From: Hyphomicrobiales bacterium
Lineage (GTDB): Bacteria > Pseudomonadota > Alphaproteobacteria > Rhizobiales > Rhizobiaceae
Length of the DNA: 64,000 bases
Assembly: GCA_900469955.1 (NCBI GenBank)
Contig: UBYX01000018.1
Span: 1-64,000 of the forward strand
Reading direction: 5' to 3'
In this document: positions 62,839-64,000 of the stretch, one piece after another
Position numbering within the stretch: the stretch's first letter is position 1
How the letters are laid out: each line of letters starts with the position of its first letter
The notes under the pieces: model-generated
The model's database searches: none
What the model was told of the DNA's origin: nothing
The model's input: the letters and a program-made list of their open reading frames with translations, nothing else
Position numbers and translations under genes: made by a program

Positions 62839-64000
62839 TCACGTCCCGCAAAACGTCTGCGTCACCCGCTCTTCGGGCTTCGGCGGCGTCGTCAGGTCGG
62901 AAAATTCCGGCCGGTCCTCGAAGGGATATTCGATCGCCTGCAGCAACCGTTCGAAATAGCTGAGGTCGCCGTAGTTGGCGGCGGAAAGGGCTTCCTCGAC
63001 CCGGTGGTTGCGGGGAATGACGGCGGGATTGACCGCCCGGAGCGCAGCAGCCCGTTCGCCGCCCTCCCGCAACTCGCCGGTCAGCCGGTCGCGCCACACC
63101 GAAAGCCAGTCGCCTGCCTTGGTGGTCGTTGCAAAGCAGGAGAGGAACGCCTCGTCCTCGCCCTCCGCCGGACCGGCCAGCCGCCGGAAGGCGAGCGTGA
63201 AATCGGCCTCCCCTTCCTGCATGGCGGAAAGCAGCGCCTGGATCAGCTCGCCGTCGCCTTCGGCCTCGGAGAAAAGTCCGATCTTCCTCCGGAAAACCGC
63301 CAGCCATTCGGCCTGAAACCGCTCGCCGAATTCCTTCAGCACCGCGTTCGCCGCCTCCACCGCCTTCTCTTCGTCCGCGTTTAGCAGCGGCAGCAGGCAT
63401 TCCGCCAGCCGTGCGATGTTCCACTGGCCGATGCCGGGCTGGTTGCGGTAGGCATAACGGCCCATCTGGTCGATCGACGAAAAGACTTTCATAGGATTAT
63501 ATTCATCGAGAAAGGCGCAAGGGCCAAAATCGATAGTCTCGCCTGATATCGTCATGTTGTCGGTGTTCATCACCCCGTGGATGAAGCCGGCGCCCATCCA
63601 TTGGGCGATCAGCGCTGCCTGCCGCATCGCCACGGCCTCCAGCAGCGAGAGATAGGGATTTTCGCGCCCGCGAAGCTCGGGATAGTGCCGCTCGATCACG
63701 TAGTCGGCCAGCAGTTGGACGCCCTCGTTGTCGCCCCGGGCGGCGAAGAACTGGAAGGTGCCGATCCGCACATGGCTTGCCGCCACGCGCACGAAAACGG
63801 CCCCTTGCTCGACCCGTTCGCGATAGACCGGCTGGCCGGTCGCCACCGCCGCGAGCGCCCGCGTCGCCGGAATACCAAGCGCCGCAAACGCCTCGGAAAT
63901 GATGTATTCGCGAAGCACCGGGCCGAGGGCCGCGCGCCCATCACCGCGGCGGGAAAAGGGAGTCGGCCCAGCGCCCTTCAACTGGATGTCGCGACGTGTT
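62839..64000 (-). CDS. selO: Protein adenylyltransferase SelO (YdiU/UPF0061), 5' end outside the window
   Basis: The C-terminal 387 residues or so of a pseudokinase-fold AMPylase. The upstream end of the frame reads DIQLKGAGPTPFSRRGDGRAA, a SelO hallmark. GVMNTDNMTISGETIDFGPCAFLDEY holds the metal-binding Asn/Asp pair, and PRNHRVEEAL comes later. The final CGT includes the Cys three residues from the end that is Sec in animal SelO. SelO AMPylates proteins of redox balance. About 100 residues lie beyond position 64000. Confidence 0.93.
   Translation of the reverse strand, partial: TRRDIQLKGAGPTPFSRRGDGRAALGPVLREYIISEAFAALGIPATRALAAVATGQPVYRERVEQGAVFVRVAASHVRIGTFQFFAARGDNEGVQLLADYVIERHYPELRGRENPYLSLLEAVAMRQAALIAQWMGAGFIHGVMNTDNMTISGETIDFGPCAFLDEYNPMKVFSSIDQMGRYAYRNQPGIGQWNIARLAECLLPLLNADEEKAVEAANAVLKEFGERFQAEWLAVFRRKIGLFSEAEGDGELIQALLSAMQEGEADFTLAFRRLAGPAEGEDEAFLSCFATTTKAGDWLSVWRDRLTGELREGGERAAALRAVNPAVIPRNHRVEEALSAANYGDLSYFERLLQAIEYPFEDRPEFSDLTTPPKPEERVTQTFCGT

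Overview
The window is a high-GC chromosomal segment from an alphaproteobacterium of the Rhizobiaceae (Rhizobium, Neorhizobium, Agrobacterium or Ensifer group). This rests on gene content: cycHJKL next to feuNPQ, the block degP / two-component pair / glnE / pleC-like kinase / pepN, galacturonosyltransferase-like GT39 genes, the rhizobial GAGAAGRTGGCCCG repeat, and CcrM-type GANTC sites. No rRNA, tRNA, CRISPR array or intact insertion sequence was recognised.

Layout. 1-2.2 kb: tandem array of small secreted paralogs with a GDYYxG motif, interleaved with a repeated structured element (six copies) whose GGTCGCAA loop is constant while the stems differ. 2.3-4.9 kb: small membrane ORF, AMP nucleosidase with a promoter that predicts a leaderless mRNA, and a VapBC pair. 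4.9-10 kb: YbhN-type membrane protein divergent from a GT2 and two GT39 genes, probably a polyprenyl-phosphate-sugar and envelope glycosylation unit. 10-13 kb: class III aminotransferase divergent from a PuuA-like glutamine synthetase, suggesting polyamine or amine catabolism. 13-21 kb: unknown protein, diguanylate cyclase, diacylglycerol-kinase-like protein, MFS efflux, HxlR regulator and its divergent oxidoreductase, and an L,D-transpeptidase lipoprotein. 19.5-24 kb: VapC-like remnant, ETF:ubiquinone oxidoreductase, FAD-linked dehydrogenase and an SDR lacking the YxxxK pair. 25-29 kb: two-gene RND efflux pump. 29.5-31.3 kb: class D beta-lactamase divergent from an AmpR-like regulator. 31.4-35.2 kb: YegD-like Hsp70, uracil-DNA glycosylase, two small ORFs behind PhaR-like sites, and an EamA transporter.

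35-55 kb is the housekeeping core: pepN, pleC-like kinase with a CcrM/CtrA-like promoter, glnE, a two-component pair, degP, the overlapping cytochrome c maturation operon cycHJKL, a surface lipoprotein, and feuNPQ (PhoPQ-like system with a small periplasmic regulator). From about 55 kb the window becomes accessory. It has an MFS transporter and then decayed phage or gene-transfer-agent genes: a DUF6107-like membrane protein, an endolysin with compensating frameshifts, and a large terminase with several frameshifts and a stop. A Dabb protein and small ORFs lie among them. The window ends with a Tat-type TraB/GumN-like protein and the 3' part of selO, which runs off the edge.

Gene identities come from reading motifs in the translations. 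No database search was run.
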